Part shown: in pieces, positions 5,822-7,961 of the stretch
Layout: every line of letters starts with the position of its first letter
Numbering within the stretch: position 1 is the first letter of the stretch
Assembly: GCF_915069625.1 (NCBI RefSeq)
Contig: NZ_CAJZFD010000091.1
Span: 1 to 7,961, forward strand
DNA length: 7,961 bases
Source of the DNA: an uncultured Veillonella sp.
Lineage (GTDB): Bacteria; Bacillota; Negativicutes; Veillonellales; Veillonellaceae
Direction of reading: 5' to 3'
The notes under the pieces: model-generated
What the model was told of the DNA's origin: nothing
The model's database searches: none
Seen by the model: only the letters and a program-made list of their open reading frames with translations
Program-made: the position numbers and the translations under genes

Positions 5822-7027
5822 TTAACCTTCGTAGCTTCCGTCTTCAACTACTTGAGGTTTTTTAGCGATGCCTTGTTTTACAGCAACATCAGCAACTGCT
5901 TTTGCAACAGCTGGAGCTACACGAGGATCGAATACGGATGGCATGATGTTTTCTTCGTTCAATTCGCTATCTGGAATCAAGTGAGCCAATGCGTCAGCTG
6001 CAGCCAATTTCATTTCATCAGTGATTTTAGTTGCACGAACATCGATAGCACCGCGGAAGACGCCAGGGAATACTGCTACGTTGTTGATTTGGTTAGGAGC
6101 ATCGGAACGACCAGTACCAGCGATACGAACGCCAGCTGCTTTCATGTCAGCATATGTTGCTTCTGGGTTAGGGTTAGCCATTGCGAATACGATAGCATCG
6201 TCAGCCAAGTTTTCCAAAATTTCTTTTGTGAATACACCTGCTGCAGATACGCCAAGAAGAATGTCAGCGCCTTTAGCGTTTTCAGCCAAGTTGCCATGTT
6301 TTTCTTCAAGTTTAAGCAAGTCGATCAATTCGGATTGCAAGGAATCAAGACGTTTGTAGTCTTTGTGCAATACGCCAGAGGATACTAACAATGTAATATC
6401 ACGAGCGCCTGCAAGGTATAACAAACGAGCGATGTTTGCACCAGCAGCACCAGCACCGTTTACAACGATTTTAGCTGTTGCTAAGTCTTTTTTAACTAGG
6501 CGAAGAGCACCTTTTACACCAGCTAAACAAGCGATAGCTGTACCGTGTTGGTCATCATGGAATACAGGGATTTCCAATTCTTCTTTCAAACGATTTTCGA
6601 TTTCATAGCATTTAGGAGAAGAAATGTCTTCCAAGTTGATGCCAGCAAAGTTCTTTTGCAACAATTTTACAGTATTGATCAATGTATCAGCATCTTTAGT
6701 ATCTACTACCAATGGAATGCAGTCTACATCGCCAAATTTTTTGAACAATAAGGATTTACCTTCCATTACAGGCAATGCGGCAGCAGCGCCGATATCGCCA
6801 AGGCCGAGTACACGAGTACCGTCGGATACAACGGCAACCATGTTGGAACGGCAAGTTAATTCAAAGGATTCTGCTTCATTGTCTTTAATACGCAAGCATG
6901 GTTCTGCTACACCTGGTGTGTAAGCAACGGATAAATCATGAGCGTCTTTTAATTCATATTTAGTTCCTACTGTGAGGAAGCCTTTTAATTCACGTTTTTT
7001 TTGTACTGCTAATTCACGTACGTCCAT
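5822..7027 (-). CDS. NAD(P)-dependent malic enzyme, short bacterial form
   Basis: 401 aa, the usual length of short bacterial malic enzymes without a C-terminal phosphotransacetylase domain. It converts malate to pyruvate and CO2 with reduction of NAD(P), using Mg or Mn, in the cytoplasm. Visible motifs: SVAYTPGVAEPC (33-44, catalytic Tyr36), GLGDIG (75-80), EGKSLLFKKFGDVDCIPLVVDT (from 89, catalytic Lys91), NLEDISSP (131-138) and FHDDQHGTA (156-164) with metal-binding acids, Rossmann GAGAAG (191-196), FAMANPNPE (281-289), GTGRSDAPNQINN (304-316). At the end of the second Rossmann strand, where NAD-using relatives often have Asp (VDS/CDT), this protein has VSS (215-217), which may favour NADP; that is inference. 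Start ATG at 7027-7025 with AAAGGAG at 7035-7041. It is monocistronic by its promoter and terminator. In a Veillonella-like lactate/malate fermenter it would link C4 acids to pyruvate. Confidence 0.95.
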   Translation of the reverse strand: MDVRELAVQKKRELKGFLTVGTKYELKDAHDLSVAYTPGVAEPCLRIKDNEAESFELTCRSNMVAVVSDGTRVLGLGDIGAAAALPVMEGKSLLFKKFGDVDCIPLVVDTKDADTLINTVKLLQKNFAGINLEDISSPKCYEIENRLKEELEIPVFHDDQHGTAIACLAGVKGALRLVKKDLATAKIVVNGAGAAGANIARLLYLAGARDITLLVSSGVLHKDYKRLDSLQSELIDLLKLEEKHGNLAENAKGADILLGVSAAGVFTKEILENLADDAIVFAMANPNPEATYADMKAAGVRIAGTGRSDAPNQINNVAVFPGVFRGAIDVRATKITDEMKLAAADALAHLIPDSELNEENIMPSVFDPRVAPAVAKAVADVAVKQGIAKKPQVVEDGSYEG

Positions 7028-7034
7028 AATAATT

Positions 7035-7041
7035 CTCCTTT
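7035..7041 (-). promoter_or_regulatory. Ribosome binding site of the malic enzyme gene
   Basis: Minus strand AAAGGAG, seven bases from the ATG at 7027. Confidence 0.8.
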
Positions 7042-7070
7042 GTGGATGACAACGGACACAATAGTTTCTT

Positions 7071-7089
7071 GGTATTAATTATTAATACC
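7071..7089. promoter_or_regulatory. Perfect 19-bp dyad in the malic enzyme leader (candidate operator)
   Basis: GGTATTAATTATTAATACC: nine-base arms around one central base, no mismatch. It begins about 13 bases downstream of the -10, so it covers roughly +6 to +24 of the transcript. The loop is too tight and the stem too AT-rich for a good terminator, and no T-run follows, so a dimeric regulator site is the better reading. I do not recognise the regulator; it does not match the Rex, CcpA or CtsR forms. Confidence 0.6.
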
Positions 7090-7101
7090 CCTTACAAGTT
7101 C

Positions 7102-7130
7102 ATTATACAGAATCAGAAACAATAATACAA
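7102..7130 (-). promoter_or_regulatory. Predicted promoter of the malic enzyme gene
   Basis: Minus strand -10 TATAAT (7102-7107) and -35 TTGTAT (7125-7130), spacer 17 bp, leader of about 70 bases. A direct repeat TTTTTCGA (7133-7140 and 7146-7153 on plus) lies just upstream of the -35. I see no strong terminator between speD and this promoter, so some read-through from speD is possible. Confidence 0.65.
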
Positions 7131-7230
7131 GATTTTTCGATATAGTTTTTCGAAAATTTTAGAATTAACCATGAATTCATATTCTTAGCATTAATTACAT
7201 GTCCACAAATAACTAAGCATTTTAAACAAT

Positions 7231-7961
7231 CTAGGCTTTCACAGATGGCAAGTTACGTCCGTAGAAGATTTCTGTCATTTCTTGTCGCAATTGGTGTTTA
7301 ATTTGCTTAATTTCTCGTTCGCTCAATTCCGCTTCGGTAATGCCGAATAAGTAATTATCCAAATCGAAATCCTTGAGCATCATCTTAGTGTGGAAGATAT
7401 TTTCTTGGTACACATTCACATCGATCATATTGTACAAATTGCGCGTTTTTGCATTAATGTAGTTTTGAATAGAGTTGATACGATGGTCGATGTAGATTTT
7501 CTTGCCCGACACGTCGCGCGTAAAGCCACGCACATGATAGTCCAATGTCAAAATATCCGAATCAAAGCTATTGATCAAGTAATTGAGGGCCTTTAGCGGA
7601 GAGATTTGACCACATGTGGACACTTCGATATCAGCGCGGAATGTACTAATCCCCTTATGCGGATGGCTTTCAGGGTACGTATGAACTGTAAGATGGGATT
7701 TATCCAAATGCATAACCACATCTTCTTTTTCAATTTCTTCTTCAGAAATCAAAATCGTAACCGATGCCCCTTGTGGGTCGTAATCTTGTTTCGCAATATT
7801 TAAAATGTTAGCACCGATAATATGACTCACTTCGGTCAAAATATTCGTCAAACGCTCCGCGTTGTATACTTCATCAATGTATTGAATATACTGCTTTTTT
7901 TCTTCCTCTGTACGAGTATAACAAATATCATAAATATTAAAACTCAATGTCTTTGTGAGAT
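7231..7961 (-). CDS. speD: S-adenosylmethionine decarboxylase proenzyme, Escherichia coli type (N-terminus beyond window)
   Basis: Partial: 242 residues are visible down to TAG at 7233-7231, and the frame is open to the right edge. It decarboxylates S-adenosylmethionine to supply aminopropyl groups for spermidine. The proenzyme cuts itself before a serine that becomes the pyruvoyl cofactor: the site is [17 protein letters not shown]. Other family blocks are [19 protein letters not shown] (103-121, with the conserved Cys), [20 protein letters not shown] and [13 protein letters not shown] (numbered from the TTG at 7947). That TTG is not the start: the codons before it read LTKT, continuing into [10 protein letters not shown], which matches the E. 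coli NLTKSLSFCIYDICY from memory, so about a dozen codons are off the window. The stretch before the cleavage site is about 13 residues shorter than in E. coli. Confidence 0.95.
   Translation of the reverse strand, partial: LTKTLSFNIYDICYTRTEEEKKQYIQYIDEVYNAERLTNILTEVSHIIGANILNIAKQDYDPQGASVTILISEEEIEKEDVVMHLDKSHLTVHTYPESHPHKGISTFRADIEVSTCGQISPLKALNYLINSFDSDILTLDYHVRGFTRDVSGKKIYIDHRINSIQNYINAKTRNLYNMIDVNVYQENIFHTKMMLKDFDLDNYLFGITEAELSEREIKQIKHQLRQEMTEIFYGRNLPSVKA

Noticed and set aside
5852..6388. 178-codon plus-strand open frame
   Set aside because: It is entirely antisense to the malic enzyme gene, Cys/Phe/Ser-rich, with no ribosome site; a shadow frame.
7945..7947. TTG as the start of speD
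   Set aside because: The frame continues upstream with LTKT, which matches the family N-terminus, so the gene is simply cut by the window edge.

Overview
The window looks like the chromosome of a low-GC Firmicute, most probably a Negativicute of the Veillonella type. This rests on gene content and recognised protein similarity (ClpL, a short malic enzyme, an Escherichia coli-type SpeD, PxpA with an NRAMP-like carrier), on GGAGG-type ribosome binding sites, on TTGACA/TATAAT promoters and on CCA-encoding tRNAs. The genus is an inference from memory and was not checked by search.

Layout, left to right. Bases 1-823 (minus) hold the N-terminal two thirds or so of an NRAMP-fold membrane transporter that runs off the left edge. 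A 129-bp AT-rich gap with an 18-bp tandem repeat separates it from pxpA (953-1723, minus), a 5-oxoprolinase subunit; the two read as one unit from a promoter near 1790-1818. After a terminator at 1883-1914 comes clpL (1995-4199, minus), a double-AAA+ heat-shock unfoldase/disaggregase. The 359-bp gap 4200-4558 is dense in AGTCAAA heptads, the half-site of the heat-shock repressor CtsR. It carries divergent promoters for clpL (minus) and for a two-gene plus-strand cassette: a 53-aa protein (4559-4720) overlapping by 4 bp a Doc/Fic-type toxin (4717-5121). This is the only plus-strand coding unit in the window.

A two-way terminator (5160-5200) separates the cassette from three minus-strand tRNA genes: Arg(TCT), Gly(TCC) and Pro(TGG). 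Pro-Gly are driven by a perfect consensus promoter and Arg has its own promoter. Next are a malic enzyme gene (5822-7027, minus) with a terminator downstream and a perfect 19-bp dyad in its leader, and the 3' part of speD (7231-7961, minus), which runs off the right edge.

Functional picture: mostly housekeeping and central metabolism (5-oxoproline salvage to glutamate, malate to pyruvate, polyamine synthesis, tRNAs, protein quality control), with one accessory-looking island. That island, a Doc toxin with a partner that does not look like Phd, beside clpL and sharing a CtsR-like heptad cluster, is the part most worth attention.
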